This document shows, one piece after another, positions 52,655 to 62,800 of a stretch of 64,000 nucleotides of DNA. This DNA comes from Phycisphaeraceae bacterium. GTDB lineage: Bacteria > Planctomycetota > Phycisphaerae > Phycisphaerales > Phycisphaeraceae. The notes under the pieces were generated by a model. The model did not search any database and was not told the origin of the DNA. It saw nothing but the letters and a program-made list of their open reading frames with translations. Made by a program: the position numbers and the translations under genes. Where the stretch lies: contig JANQSF010000016.1 in assembly GCA_028284155.1 (NCBI GenBank), forward strand, positions 1 to 64,000, read 5' to 3'. Position 1 is the first letter of the stretch, and each line of letters begins with the position of its first letter.

Positions 52655-53557
52655 ATGCCCGACGCCGACCGCTATCTCGACCCGCCTGGCCTGGCGCTCG
52701 TCGCGCGGATGGAACTGGTCGCGCGGCAGGCGGTCGAGGGGTTCCTGTCCGGCCTGCACCCGTCGCCTTACTTCGGGTCGAGCGTCGAGTACGCCGACCA
52801 CAGGCCTTACACGCTCGGCGACGACCCGCGATCGATCGATTGGAAGCTGCTGGCCAAGACCGACAAGCCCTATGTCAAGCTGTTCGCCGAGCAGACCAAC
52901 TGCCGGTGCACGGTCGTGCTCGACGTGTCGAAGTCGATGGCGTTTACTGACGGCGAAAGACAGAGCAAGTTGGAATACGGGTCGTACCTAACGGCGGCGC
53001 TGGCCTATCTGTTGCTTAGACAGAACGACGCAGCCGGCCTGGCGTTGGTCGACAACGGTATCCGCCGACACATCCCCGCGCGCAGCACGGCCACGCACTT
53101 CCGCGCCATCACGCAGACGCTTGCCGAGACCGAGCCGAACAACGACACCGGCCTCGGCGACGTGCTGCACGAACTGGCCGGCCGAATCGGCCCGCGCGGG
53201 ATCGTCGTCGTCGTCAGCGACCTGATTGATGACCCCGACAAGATCACGCACGGCCTGGGTCACCTTCGGCATAAACGGCACGACGTGATCGTGATGCACG
53301 TCATGGACCCGGACGAGCTTTCGTTCCCGTACGAACGGCTCACGCGGTTCCGCGACATGGAGGGGGCGGGTTCGCTGATCGCCAACCCGCGACGGCTGCG
53401 AGCGCAGTACATGGATCGCATGAATGACTGGCTCGACCGGTTGCGACGCGGTTGCCACGAACGACATGTCAGCTACGAGTTGGCGCGGACGGACACACCG
53501 TACGCACAGTTGCTCAGCGCGTTTCTGGAACGCCGGTCGGCGACAAAGGCGGGGTGA
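52655..53557 (+). CDS. DUF58 protein (MoxR partner)
   Basis: 300 aa. 'YADHRPYTLGDDPRSIDWKLLAKTDKPYVKLFAEQTNCRCTVVLDVSKSMAF' is the DUF58 hallmark, leading into a VWA-like Rossmann domain with a 'DVSKSM' MIDAS-type motif (DxSxS) and 'IVVVVSDLIDDPDK'. Works with MoxR in envelope or metabolic complex assembly; the mechanism is not defined. Last gene of the moxR unit. Confidence 0.9.
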   Translation: MPDADRYLDPPGLALVARMELVARQAVEGFLSGLHPSPYFGSSVEYADHRPYTLGDDPRSIDWKLLAKTDKPYVKLFAEQTNCRCTVVLDVSKSMAFTDGERQSKLEYGSYLTAALAYLLLRQNDAAGLALVDNGIRRHIPARSTATHFRAITQTLAETEPNNDTGLGDVLHELAGRIGPRGIVVVVSDLIDDPDKITHGLGHLRHKRHDVIVMHVMDPDELSFPYERLTRFRDMEGAGSLIANPRRLRAQYMDRMNDWLDRLRRGCHERHVSYELARTDTPYAQLLSAFLERRSATKAG

Positions 53558-53561
53558 CCGT

Positions 53562-53627
53562 GTAGGGTGGGCACTGCCCACCACAATCGTCATTGGTCGT
53601 CCGATGGGTGGGCAGTGCCCACCCTAC
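53562..53627. repeat. GTAGGGTGGGCACTGCCCACC palindrome, family C (copy 1)
   Basis: Left arm 53562-53584 and right arm 53605-53627 are reverse complements over about 20 bases with a 20-base spacer. A second copy is at 59666-59737. It lies between convergent DUF58 and sulfatase genes, and the sulfatase TAG stop (53624-53626 on plus) lies inside its right arm. Confidence 0.8.
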
Positions 53628-55081
53628 TTGTAATCGTCGCCGTTCAGACTTCGCACGACCGACCTCTGCCACGCGAGCAGTTCGGCCTTCATCTTCTCGA
53701 CACGCATCGGCTCCGCTTCAAGCAGGTCATTCTTCTCAGACGGGTCGTTGCCCAAGTGATAAAGCTCCCATGTGACCTTACCGCCCCGGCCGACGATGCG
53801 GTGCAACTTGTAATCACCATCGAGCCAGGCGCTGTGACCGGGCAGGTCGTTTTCGTCGTACTGCTTCGACACGTCGGCGGCGTTGAGGTCTTTGGCGGGG
53901 GTCTGTTGGCCGGCCTCCTGTTCTTCGAGCAGTTGTTTCATTAAGCGTGCGGCGGGCGTTGAGATGCCGCCGATCTTGTGCTTCCAGAAACCCATCGGCT
54001 TGTCGCGCGACTTCATCCTGCCGTTGATCAGCGGGACGAGGCTCACGCCGTCCAACGGTTTGACCTGACCCGGCACGTCGAGGCCGACGATGTCGATCAG
54101 CGTCGGGTATATATCGACGGTGCCGGCGTTGACACTCGTGCGGCGCGGTCGTTTGATCTTCGCCGGCCACTCGATGACCGCCGGCACGCGCAGGCCGCCT
54201 TCATAGATGCTCCCCTTGCGCGCCCGCAGCCCGCCGGTCGATCCGCCCGGGATCGCGCCGTTGTCGGACGTGTACCAGACGATCGTGTTGTCGGCGATGC
54301 CCATGCTGCGCAGCTCGGTGCGTAGCCGACCCATCGCGCGGTCGATGCCGGTGATCTCGCCGTACAGGTTGGCCAGCTTCTTCGATTGACCTTCGTACAG
54401 GGCTTGCAGCTCGGGCGTCGCGACGTTGGGCGTGTGCGGGTTGCCGAACCAGATGACAGCCAGGAACGGCTTCTTGTCGTCGCGTGCCTTCTTCATAAAG
54501 GGCACCGCCAGTTCGACCGTGACCATCGAGCTTTCGCCCTGCGTTTCGACAGCCTTGCCGTTGTGGCTGAGGATCGGGCTGTTCTCATAAAAGTTCGGGC
54601 TGGAATACCACACGTCGAAGCCGCTGTTGCCCGGGCAAACCGGGCTGTCGGCCCGCACGGACCCGACGTGCCATTTGCCGAAGTGGCCGGTCGTGTAGCC
54701 GGCCTGTTTGAGCGCCTCGGCGATCGTGATCTCTTGCGGCCGCAACGTTCTGCCCCACGAGAAGCAGCCGAATCGGTTGGGGTGTCGCCCGGTCAACACA
54801 CTGCCGCGCGTCGGCGAACAGACGGGCGCGGCCGCGTAGAAACGGTCGAAGCGCAGGCCTTTCGCGGCCATCTCATCGAGCACGGGCGTTTGCAGCACCT
54901 TGTGCCCGTTGTACGCGACGTCGCCCCAGCCCTGGTCGTCGGCCATGCAAAGAATGATGTTCGGGAACCGCTCTTGTTCCGCGTACGCGTCTGAGATGCC
55001 GTTGAGTAACGGCACTGTTACCGTCGTGGCAGCAAACACGATTGCAGAAAGTCGGTGCAGTAAGTGTCTCATCTGCGTCAT
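53624..55081 (-). CDS. Secreted sulfatase (third copy)
   Basis: 485 aa with a signal peptide (cleavage near 'AYA-EQ'). Metal motif 'NIILCMADDQGWGDVAYNGH', formylglycine motif C88-S-P-T-R then 'GSVLTGRHPNRFG', 'GHFGKWHVGS', 'WYTSDNGAIPGGSTGGLRARKGSIYEGGLRVP'. This is the planctomycete arylsulfatase (S1_16-like) pattern. Its stop codon is supplied within the palindromic repeat at 53562-53627. Substrate not assigned. Confidence 0.92.
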   Translation of the reverse strand: MTQMRHLLHRLSAIVFAATTVTVPLLNGISDAYAEQERFPNIILCMADDQGWGDVAYNGHKVLQTPVLDEMAAKGLRFDRFYAAAPVCSPTRGSVLTGRHPNRFGCFSWGRTLRPQEITIAEALKQAGYTTGHFGKWHVGSVRADSPVCPGNSGFDVWYSSPNFYENSPILSHNGKAVETQGESSMVTVELAVPFMKKARDDKKPFLAVIWFGNPHTPNVATPELQALYEGQSKKLANLYGEITGIDRAMGRLRTELRSMGIADNTIVWYTSDNGAIPGGSTGGLRARKGSIYEGGLRVPAVIEWPAKIKRPRRTSVNAGTVDIYPTLIDIVGLDVPGQVKPLDGVSLVPLINGRMKSRDKPMGFWKHKIGGISTPAARLMKQLLEEQEAGQQTPAKDLNAADVSKQYDENDLPGHSAWLDGDYKLHRIVGRGGKVTWELYHLGNDPSEKNDLLEAEPMRVEKMKAELLAWQRSVVRSLNGDDYK

Positions 55082-55476
55082 CCCAGTGGCTTGTGATCAT
55101 GCAACCCATGTTCGAAGAATCGGGTCGGACTATGTCTACTTTCCATTCTAATCGTCTGTACAACAATTCACCCGGCTAAACAGAACCAACTGTCCCCTGG
55201 CTGCAACCCTAAGGGAACGGTTGGTGACTGTTGAATGTTGGCATTGCATGCCGCACTCCTTGTCCGCTGCTACGGGCGCAACCCGAATGGGTCCTCTCAT
55301 TGCTGTTCGGCGGTTGCGCAAGTGCCGCCTCGGGGGGTGCGCATGGTATCTCAAGCACGACAGAGGGCCTTCGCTTCGCTGTCCCACCGGATCACGCCAA
55401 TGCTTGGGGAAGTGTACGTTCCGGAAGGACCTATTGGCGTCAGATTTGTCGGTGATGGTCCAAGTGTGTCCAGCGA
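55082..55476. other. Non-coding stretch
   Basis: About 395 bases between the start of the sulfatase gene and the stop of the cytochrome gene, both on the minus strand. I find no gene, tRNA or strong palindrome here. It should contain the sulfatase promoter. Confidence 0.35.
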
Positions 55477-57960
55477 TTACCGGCCGTCTTTGGCCGCGTC
55501 GCGGGCCGCGCGGAACTGCTGGACCCATTGCCGCACCTGCGGGTCGGCCGGGGCGAGTTGTTGCAAGCGTTCGATGTAGTGCACGGCTTCGTCGTGTCGG
55601 CCGAACTCGTAGTAGAAGTGGGCCAAGGCGTTGACGTAATCCGTCGATGTCGGCCGCAATTCCAGCGCCTTTTTCATGACCTGTTCGGCTTCATTTGTCC
55701 GCTTGAGCAGTCGCAACACCTGCCCGAGGTTGTAGTAGAGCCGCGACTGATTCGGCGCCTGGTCGATCGCGTTTTTGAGCAGGCGTTGGGCTTCGTCGTA
55801 GCGCGTGTCGTCGCGCGCGACGAGCAGTGCCAGGTCTTGCAACGTCGTGGCGCGCAGATAGCGCGCGGCATCGGTATCGGGCGTGAGCTTGACCGCTTCG
55901 CGCAACTCCTTCTCCGCCTCGTCTGCCTGGCCGCGTTCATTGAGGAACCGCGCGAGGTTGACTCGCGCCTGCGGGTGCGTCGGGTCGGATCGGATCGCGT
56001 CTCGATAAGCCTGCTCGGCTTTTTCGAACTGCTGTTGTTGTCGGTACAACTCGGCCAAGTTGACGTACGCCTGGAAGAACAGCGGGTCGAGCCGCAGGGC
56101 CATGCGGTAGTCGGCCTCCGCGCCCTGCAAGTCTCGCGCCATCTCGCGGACCGACCCGCTGTGCAAGTGTGTCGCGGGTTGATCGCCCATTGCGTTGTGC
56201 AGCTTGCTCAACTCTTCGAGCACAGCATGGAAACGCTCGGTGTCTGCCGAGCTGAAACCTTGCAGTCGGCTGCGCATGAATGGCAGCAGCGCCCGCGCCG
56301 CTTCCATACGAACATATCGAAACCGGTCGTCCAGCAGCGGGGTCACGCCGCGCAGCATGCGCACCGGCTGGAGCGCCTGCGACATCTCGGCCGCGGCTCC
56401 GCGCACGAGCGGCTCCGGGTCATTGAGTAAGGCAAAGATCGTGTCGGCCGCGTCGTCCATGTCGTAGCCGGCCATCAGCTCAATCGCGGTGGCACGCACG
56501 ATGGCTGGGCGTTCCGCGTCGCGGGCGATCGTGATCAACTGCGGCAACGCTTCGAGCCGCGCGCGACGTGCCGCCTCGAACGGGACCGCAAAGTGCGGGT
56601 CGTTCGGCCGATTCGGCCCGTACCACTTGACGACATGATCGGCCGCCCACTGCGGCGTCTGGTCGTTGTGGCAGTCGTTGCACGCGTTGGGCAGCCCGAG
56701 CTTGACCGTCAGGTCGGGGCGGGGCAGTTGGAAACTGTGGTCGCGTCGCGGGTCGACGACCATATACGTCGTGTCCCGCATGTGGCATTCGACACACTGT
56801 GCGCCCTTTGACTCGACCGGGTGGAAGTGGTGCTGCGGGCCGTTGAATTTCTGCGCGTCGTGGCAGCGGATGCACAGGTTGTTGCCTTCAGCCAAGAGTT
56901 TGGTCGTGTGCGGGTCGTGGCAGTCGGCGCAGCGCACGTCCTTGTGGTACATCTTGCTCTGCAGGAACGATCCGTAGACGTACACCTCGTCCTGAATTTG
57001 CCCGTCCGGGTGGTACAGGCCGAGCGACAGTCGGCTGGGCGTGTAATGGTCGAGGAACGGCTTGCCCGGTTTGTACTCCGGGTAAACGACGCGGCGGCGT
57101 GAGTGGCACTGGGCGCACGCGTCGACCTGCGCCTTGGCGTTTTCTTTGCCCTTCAGTTTGGTCGTCAAGCCCTGCGGCTTGCCGAACGCCAACTCTTCCT
57201 TCGACGCGGCCCTAGCCCACTTGACGTGTTCGCTGCCCGGGCCGTGGCACGCCTCGCAGCCGACGTTGATTTCGCGGAAGGTCGTGTCGAACGTGTTTGT
57301 CTCGACATCAAAGTTCTTGCGCACGTCGGTCGAGTGACAGTCGGCGCACATGTGGTTCCAGTTCTGGTACAGGCCGGTCCAGTGCAGACGGTCGTCGTGC
57401 TTGATGCGCTCGTCGGGGTAGACGCTGAACCACTTCTTGTTGACCGTGTCCCACGCGACGTTCAGGCATTGCACACGGCCGTCGGGGAATTCGATCAGGT
57501 ACTGCTGCAACGGCTCGATGCCGAAAGTCCACTTGACCTTGTACGTCTCCATCTGCCCAGTCGGGCCTTCGGTTTCGACGTAGTAGTTGCCGTCCTTTTG
57601 GCTGAACGACGTGACGAGGCCAAAGTGCTCAAACGACGTGTTGTTGAAGTCGCCGACGACCGTCTTGTCGGTCGGCCGTTTCATGGCCATGTCGTGGTGC
57701 GAGCCGGCCCACTTGTTGGCCTCCTCTTGGTGACATTCGACGCACGCGTCGCGCCCGACGTAGGTCGCCCTTTCGAGCAACTCGGAGATGGGGATGGTTG
57801 GCGTGTTCGCGCTGGGCTTGTTCGCTGGCGAGTCGCCATTGTCGCAGGCAGGTAGCAGCAGGGCGGTTGACAACAGGACAAGCGACGCGACCAGTCGGAC
57901 GGCGATCGGCCGTCTGCGGGCGAGGCCGGCGTTCAGCGCTTCCAAGTGTGGTTTGGACAT
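55477..57960 (-). CDS. Multiheme c-type cytochrome lipoprotein with HEAT/TPR repeats
   Basis: 827 aa from the ATG at 57960 (earlier in-frame starts give no sensible leader). Lipoprotein signal ending 'LLSTALLLPAC'. Eight CxxCH haem motifs are visible in the first half: CVECH, CADCH, CEACH, CAQCH, CADCH, CIRCH, CVECH and CNDCH. A HEAT-like stretch follows (about 460-560), then at least six TPRs (about 580-810, e.g. 'FQAYVNLAELYRQQQQFEKAEQAYRDAI'). The layout matches octaheme/tetrathionate-nitrite-type multiheme proteins fused to TPRs, seen in planctomycetes. Probable periplasmic electron transfer with a protein-docking tail. Confidence 0.9.
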   Translation of the reverse strand: MSKPHLEALNAGLARRRPIAVRLVASLVLLSTALLLPACDNGDSPANKPSANTPTIPISELLERATYVGRDACVECHQEEANKWAGSHHDMAMKRPTDKTVVGDFNNTSFEHFGLVTSFSQKDGNYYVETEGPTGQMETYKVKWTFGIEPLQQYLIEFPDGRVQCLNVAWDTVNKKWFSVYPDERIKHDDRLHWTGLYQNWNHMCADCHSTDVRKNFDVETNTFDTTFREINVGCEACHGPGSEHVKWARAASKEELAFGKPQGLTTKLKGKENAKAQVDACAQCHSRRRVVYPEYKPGKPFLDHYTPSRLSLGLYHPDGQIQDEVYVYGSFLQSKMYHKDVRCADCHDPHTTKLLAEGNNLCIRCHDAQKFNGPQHHFHPVESKGAQCVECHMRDTTYMVVDPRRDHSFQLPRPDLTVKLGLPNACNDCHNDQTPQWAADHVVKWYGPNRPNDPHFAVPFEAARRARLEALPQLITIARDAERPAIVRATAIELMAGYDMDDAADTIFALLNDPEPLVRGAAAEMSQALQPVRMLRGVTPLLDDRFRYVRMEAARALLPFMRSRLQGFSSADTERFHAVLEELSKLHNAMGDQPATHLHSGSVREMARDLQGAEADYRMALRLDPLFFQAYVNLAELYRQQQQFEKAEQAYRDAIRSDPTHPQARVNLARFLNERGQADEAEKELREAVKLTPDTDAARYLRATTLQDLALLVARDDTRYDEAQRLLKNAIDQAPNQSRLYYNLGQVLRLLKRTNEAEQVMKKALELRPTSTDYVNALAHFYYEFGRHDEAVHYIERLQQLAPADPQVRQWVQQFRAARDAAKDGR

Positions 57961-58308
57961 ATGCTCGGGGCTTGTGTGCCGGTCAGGTGGGAAGGGGAGT
58001 TGAGCCGAGTGTCCGGCCATTCCTCTCAGGGCCTTCGCCCGGCGACATCGCCGAACTCCTGTACGGACAATAGAACCGCCTCCCCTCAGATTCCAAGTCC
58101 GATGCCGCTTCGGTTGCATGGAAGCTCGCCGATCAACTGGGAAACACACGCCAAAACAGCTCGTTCTTCATCCTGCCGGGCCACCGGTCGACGAGCATGA
58201 TGCCAGACACAGACCAGCATTGTAATCGGACTCACTTCTATGGAATCCGTTCGAACGCGGGCGTTAGGACCGACCATGTTAACGCACGGCCGCGTACAGT
58301 AAGGGGCG
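57961..58308. other. Divergent promoter region
   Basis: About 350 bases between the divergent multiheme cytochrome and aminotransferase genes. No gene supported and no obvious operator. AAGGGGCG before the aminotransferase ATG is its ribosome binding site. Confidence 0.35.
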
Positions 58309-59595
58309 ATGCAGGACGTCTCGACGACATACCGATTCTCACAGCGGGCCGGCCGAACGACCCCGCAGCCGATCTCGTTCCTGATGACGACGGCGCTGCG
58401 TCGACCGGACCTGATCTCACTGGCCGCCGGATTTGTGGACGGCCGAACGCTGCCCGCGACTGAGACGGCCGAACTCTTCAAGGCGATCCTGCACGACACG
58501 CCCGAGGGGCGCACGCCGTTGCAGTACGACACGACGGCCGGTTCGCTTGACCTGCGCAAGGCTTTGGTCGAGCACCTGGCCGCCCTCGACGGGATGAGCG
58601 TCGACGAGTTCGGCGCGTCGGCCGACGACCTGGTCGTGACCAACGGCAGCCAGCAGTTGCTGTACCTCATCAACGACGTGTTGCTGGACCCGGGCGACAT
58701 TGTGATCTGCGGTTGGCCGAGCTATTTCGTTTACACCGGTGCGCTGTCGACGTTCGGAACGCAGGTGCGCTGCGTCGACATGGACGACGACGGGATGATC
58801 CCGGAGAAGCTCGACGCGCTGCTCGCCGAGTTGGCCGAGGCGGGCGACCTGCCGCGTGTCAAGATCGTTTACGTCGTCGATTACCACCAGAACCCGACGG
58901 GCATCACCCTGTCGGCCCAGCGTCGGCCGGCGTTGCTCGACATCGTCAAGAAGTACTCGACCGAACACCGCATCCTGCTGCTCGAAGACGCAGCCTACCG
59001 CGAGCTTGGCTACGCGGGTGACGCGCCGCCTTCGATCCGCCGTTTTGACGAAGACGGCGACACGGTCGCGCTCGTGCAGACGTTCAGCAAACCGTTCGCG
59101 CCGGGCGTCAAGACCGGCTACGGCCTACTACCGCGAGACCTGCTCGACGCCGTACTCGAACAGAAGGGCAACCAGGACTTCGGCACGGGGCATCTCGATC
59201 AGTGCATGCTGTTGGCCGCATTGCGCACCGGCGTGTATCAACAACACGTGCGCGAGCTGCGCGCCGCGTACAAGGCCAAGTGCGACGCGTTGCTGGCGGC
59301 GCTCGACAAGTACCTGGGCGATTTCGAGCCAATCGAAACGACCTGGACTCGGCCGACGGGCGGCATGTACGTCTGGCTGTCGCTACCGAAGCGTTTCAAC
59401 ACCGGCCGCGACGGCCGGCTCTTCGAGCGCGCGGTCGAGGAGGGGATGCTCTACGTCCCCGGCGGATACTGCTACGGCCCCGACCCGACCCGCGACGTGC
59501 CGACACACCAGATGCGCTTGAGCTTCGGGTTGGCTGAGATCGAGCAGATCGATGAGGGCGTCGCGCGGCTGGCGCGGGCCGTGAAGTCGGCGTAA
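58309..59595 (+). CDS. PLP-dependent aminotransferase, class I/II (LysN-like)
   Basis: 428 aa. 'TPLQYDTTAGSLDLRKALVEHL', 'VVTNGSQQLLYLINDVLLDPGDIVICGWPSYF', 'DYHQNPTGITLS', 'ILLLEDAAYRELGYAGDAPPSIRRFD' and the PLP lysine region 'VQTFSKPFAPGVKTGY' place it with 2-aminoadipate/kynurenine-type aminotransferases (MocR-like catalytic domain without the GntR HTH). The substrate is probably an aromatic, branched or aminoadipate acid. Start with AAGGGGCG upstream is convincing. Confidence 0.88.
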   Translation: MQDVSTTYRFSQRAGRTTPQPISFLMTTALRRPDLISLAAGFVDGRTLPATETAELFKAILHDTPEGRTPLQYDTTAGSLDLRKALVEHLAALDGMSVDEFGASADDLVVTNGSQQLLYLINDVLLDPGDIVICGWPSYFVYTGALSTFGTQVRCVDMDDDGMIPEKLDALLAELAEAGDLPRVKIVYVVDYHQNPTGITLSAQRRPALLDIVKKYSTEHRILLLEDAAYRELGYAGDAPPSIRRFDEDGDTVALVQTFSKPFAPGVKTGYGLLPRDLLDAVLEQKGNQDFGTGHLDQCMLLAALRTGVYQQHVRELRAAYKAKCDALLAALDKYLGDFEPIETTWTRPTGGMYVWLSLPKRFNTGRDGRLFERAVEEGMLYVPGGYCYGPDPTRDVPTHQMRLSFGLAEIEQIDEGVARLARAVKSA

Positions 59596-59665
59596 ACGCT
59601 CAATTTGATATGTTGCCCAACGCCCGCGAAAAAGCGAGGGGTTGGGATTAAGCTCGGTGTGAAAA

Positions 59666-59737
59666 GTAGGGTGGGCACTGCCCACCACGTCTTCTCTTCG
59701 CGTTGCCGTGCTCCGTGATGGGCAGTGCCCACCCTAC
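59666..59737. repeat. GTAGGGTGGGCACTGCCCACC palindrome, family C (copy 2)
   Basis: Left arm 59666-59686 and right arm 59717-59737 are the same arms as in copy 1 (53562-53627) with a longer spacer. Lies between the convergent aminotransferase and LptA/OstA-like genes. Confidence 0.8.
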
Positions 59738-59802
59738 GTCGGCATCAAATCGAATTGACAGATTGTGCCTAGTTCTCTGTCCGCCTTGTTTCTTCGGGTT
59801 TG

Positions 59803-59838
59803 GGGTGCCACACTTTGCAAAGCCAAAGTGTGGCACCC
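59803..59838. repeat. GGGTGCCACACTTT palindrome, family D, compact copy
   Basis: GGGTGCCACACTTT (59803-59816) and AAAGTGTGGCACCC (59825-59838) are a perfect 14-bp stem around GCAAAGCC. The same sequence forms the ends of the element at 62368-62460 inside the neighbouring gene. It lies 24 bases beyond that gene's stop codon. Confidence 0.85.
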
Positions 59839-59861
59839 GAAAAGTGAACGCAGACAGTTGA

Positions 59862-62800
59862 CTAATCCTGCCGGCTGATCGGCGCTCGGCCGACCCCCAC
59901 GTTCTTGGCCTCGAACCGGTCGCGGTCGAGGTCCCACGTGAAGCCCGTGGCCGTCGCGCCCGACGGTCGGCCGACTTCGGTCAGCGTGCTGACACGGCCC
60001 GGGTCGGCTTCGATGGTGACCGTGCGCGTCGCGTCGTCGAAGTTCAGATGGTCGCTGGTGATCTCACGCACGCGGCGTCGGCCGGCGCTGTCGGTCGACG
60101 TGATTGTGATGCGCAACGCGCCGCCCGACCCGTCGGCCTGCAACTTCTGGAAGCGCGGCTGCGGCCCGCTGCCTTCGATCCACACGGCCATCCCACCGGT
60201 CGATTGGAAATCGGCGTGCAGCGTCTTGCTGTCGAGTTGCATCAGGTGTTTTTTGTCGAGTGTGCGGTGGACCATCTGCACTTGGCCCATGAAGTCCACG
60301 TCGTTACTTTCCGCGTCGATCGTCATGCTTCGCTGCCATGTGAACAACGTCGCGCCGCGACCGGTGAACTTGCCGGCCGGCGTCGCCGCGGTGGCCGGCT
60401 TCTTGTTGTCGCCGTTCTTGGCGAGTTTTTCAGGCCGGTAGTCTTCGACCAGCATCGTCCCCGCGCCGGGCACGACCACGCCCTCACGGCCGGTCGCGCC
60501 GAACCGGTCGAACGAAACGATTGGTCCGGTCAGTTTGAACCGCGTGTTGAGCTTCCCGCCCGGTCGGTCCGCCCAGTTCTCAGCCACAAACGACACCGGC
60601 TTGCCCTTGCCGTCCGCCGACGGTTCGGCTGAGGCAACGGCCGCGGCGATGTCTTTGCCGCCGTCCATCAGTTCTGTTGCGCTTCGCGACTTGGTCTTGC
60701 TTGCCCCGTCGTTCGGCTTGTCGCGATCGACCAGCGTCAGTTCGAGTTTGTGGGCCAGCAGTTCCGTCACGTCGCGGTCGCCCAGCGTCTGTGTGCGGAC
60801 ATCGCCGACGAAGTAAGCCCGGTTGCCCAGGTTGTCGTAACGCATCTGTCGTTGCCAGGCGACGACGACCAGCGTGCGCCCGACGTCGCGCTTCAACTCG
60901 GTGGGGATCTGCATCGTCAAGCGGTGTCGCGTCGCCGGTTGGTCCGCGGCCTTGTCGGACGCCTCGTCTTTGGCGGTTGCTTTCGGCTTGCCCGTGATCA
61001 TCGCCATCTTGCCCTTGCCCGGCACGAAGACGGTCTGGCGTTTCTGATCGACCACGATTTCGTTACCGATGAACAGCACGTCGTCCCGCCAGAAGATGGC
61101 CGGCCGCTCGTCGTTGCCGTATAGCGTGGCCTGCTCCGTGGCCGCGTCGGCGACGACGCGATCCGCCCAGATGTGCCAGTCTTCGTCGAGCGAGTCAAGC
61201 CAAACGCCCGCCTCGGCCGACAGACGCGTGACCTTCAACCTCGACGAGAGTGACGACGAACCGTCGACCCACTTCGGCTTGTCCCGCACGACGGCGACCA
61301 GCGGGCCGACCGGCCGGGCCGCGTCGTGCTGCCAGGTCAGCGCGAGGCGTGCCGGCTGGTCGAATCGCAGCGGCGGACCAGCGTCGGGCTCGCGGCGCAC
61401 CAGGCGGGTGATCCACGGTTGCGCGTCGGCCGCGTTGCGCTCGACCGACTCGAAAGTGATCTCCGCCAACCCGGTGCGCAACCGTTCCTTCGAACGCAGC
61501 ACGTCAACCTTGCCCCACACGCGGACCTTCCCACCGCCCGGCTTGTCGCCGGTCGCCTCGGTGAACGAACCCTCCAGGTGTTCGCTGCGCACCGTCATCG
61601 GCCCATCGCCGTTCGTGTCGGGCGTATGAATCACAACGCGACCGTCGGCCTGCACAGTCTTGATCGGCAGGTCGTTTTTGGATGGCGTGCCGTCGGCGCG
61701 CGGTGGGTGGAACGTCACCGCCAGGGTGTCGCCGTCGAGGTTCATCGACGGGTGACGCAGCCGAACGTCGCCCGCCACGTCGATGCGTTTGAACGGGCCG
61801 AACAGGTCGCCGAACGGGTTGTCGGGCTTGTCTTGTTCGTCCTTGTCGACTTCAGGCTTGCGGTGGAAGGCCACGTCGAGCCGTTCGCTGAACGTCAGCG
61901 TGCCCTGCCGTTCGCTGTCGCCGGAGTCGGGCAGGATTTCCACACGGCCTGCCGGGCCGACGACGTGCGCCTTGTTCGTCCGCCGGTCGAGCGTCAGCGA
62001 TCGGCCAATGAGTTTGCCGTAACGCGGCGAGTGCAGCAGCAACGGGTCGGTCGGCGCGCCTGTGAGCGTGACCAGTTCGGTCGCTTCGACGTACTCGAAC
62101 GACTGGCAACGCCCCGTCTCCTGCTTGTCGGTGACGAACGTCACGGGCGCGCCGCGCAGCGCGATCGACTCCAGCCCGGCCTTCGTCGGCTTGTCCTGCG
62201 TCGGTGTGTCACGCGGCGTGATGACCAACGGCCCGTCCCACCGCACCACGACCTCGTTCAGCCCGCGCTTGTAAAGCGACCGCGCGTCGGCGGGGTTCGG
62301 ATTCGATGCGATGACGGCCGTGTATAGAAAAGTCTGCAGCGAGACGTCGAACGTCGTCGCGCGATTCGGGTGCCACACTTTGGCTTTGCAAAGAGTGTGG
62401 TTCGAAACAGGTGCGCTCCCTGCGTGCTGACACACTTTGCAAAGCCAAAGTGTGGCACCCTGCGTGTCGTTCTGGTGACGACGACTCAACCCATCAAACA
62501 GGTCGTCCCCCTCGCCGCCGTCGCCGAGCACGACGCCCAGCTCCAACTGGTCACCCGTCGCCCGGACGCCCGACATGTCGATGCGGATGTTCTTGGCCAA
62601 CGTGACGCGGTAGCGTTGCAGCTCTTCCTGCTTGCCGACCTTCTTGGCTTTGGGCTTGTCGGTCTTCTTTGGCTTCGACTGGTCGTCGGCCTTGGCTTGC
62701 TTGTCGCGCAGCGGTTTGGAGTCGAAACGCAGGACGTCGCCGCGGGCGATCTCGACGCGGTCCAGCCGCTTCTTTGCCGCATCGTAGATCAGGTTGAAGC

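Noticed and set aside
57961-58149. N-terminal extension of the multiheme cytochrome
   Set aside because: Arg-rich and without signal features; the ATG at 57960 gives a proper lipoprotein leader.
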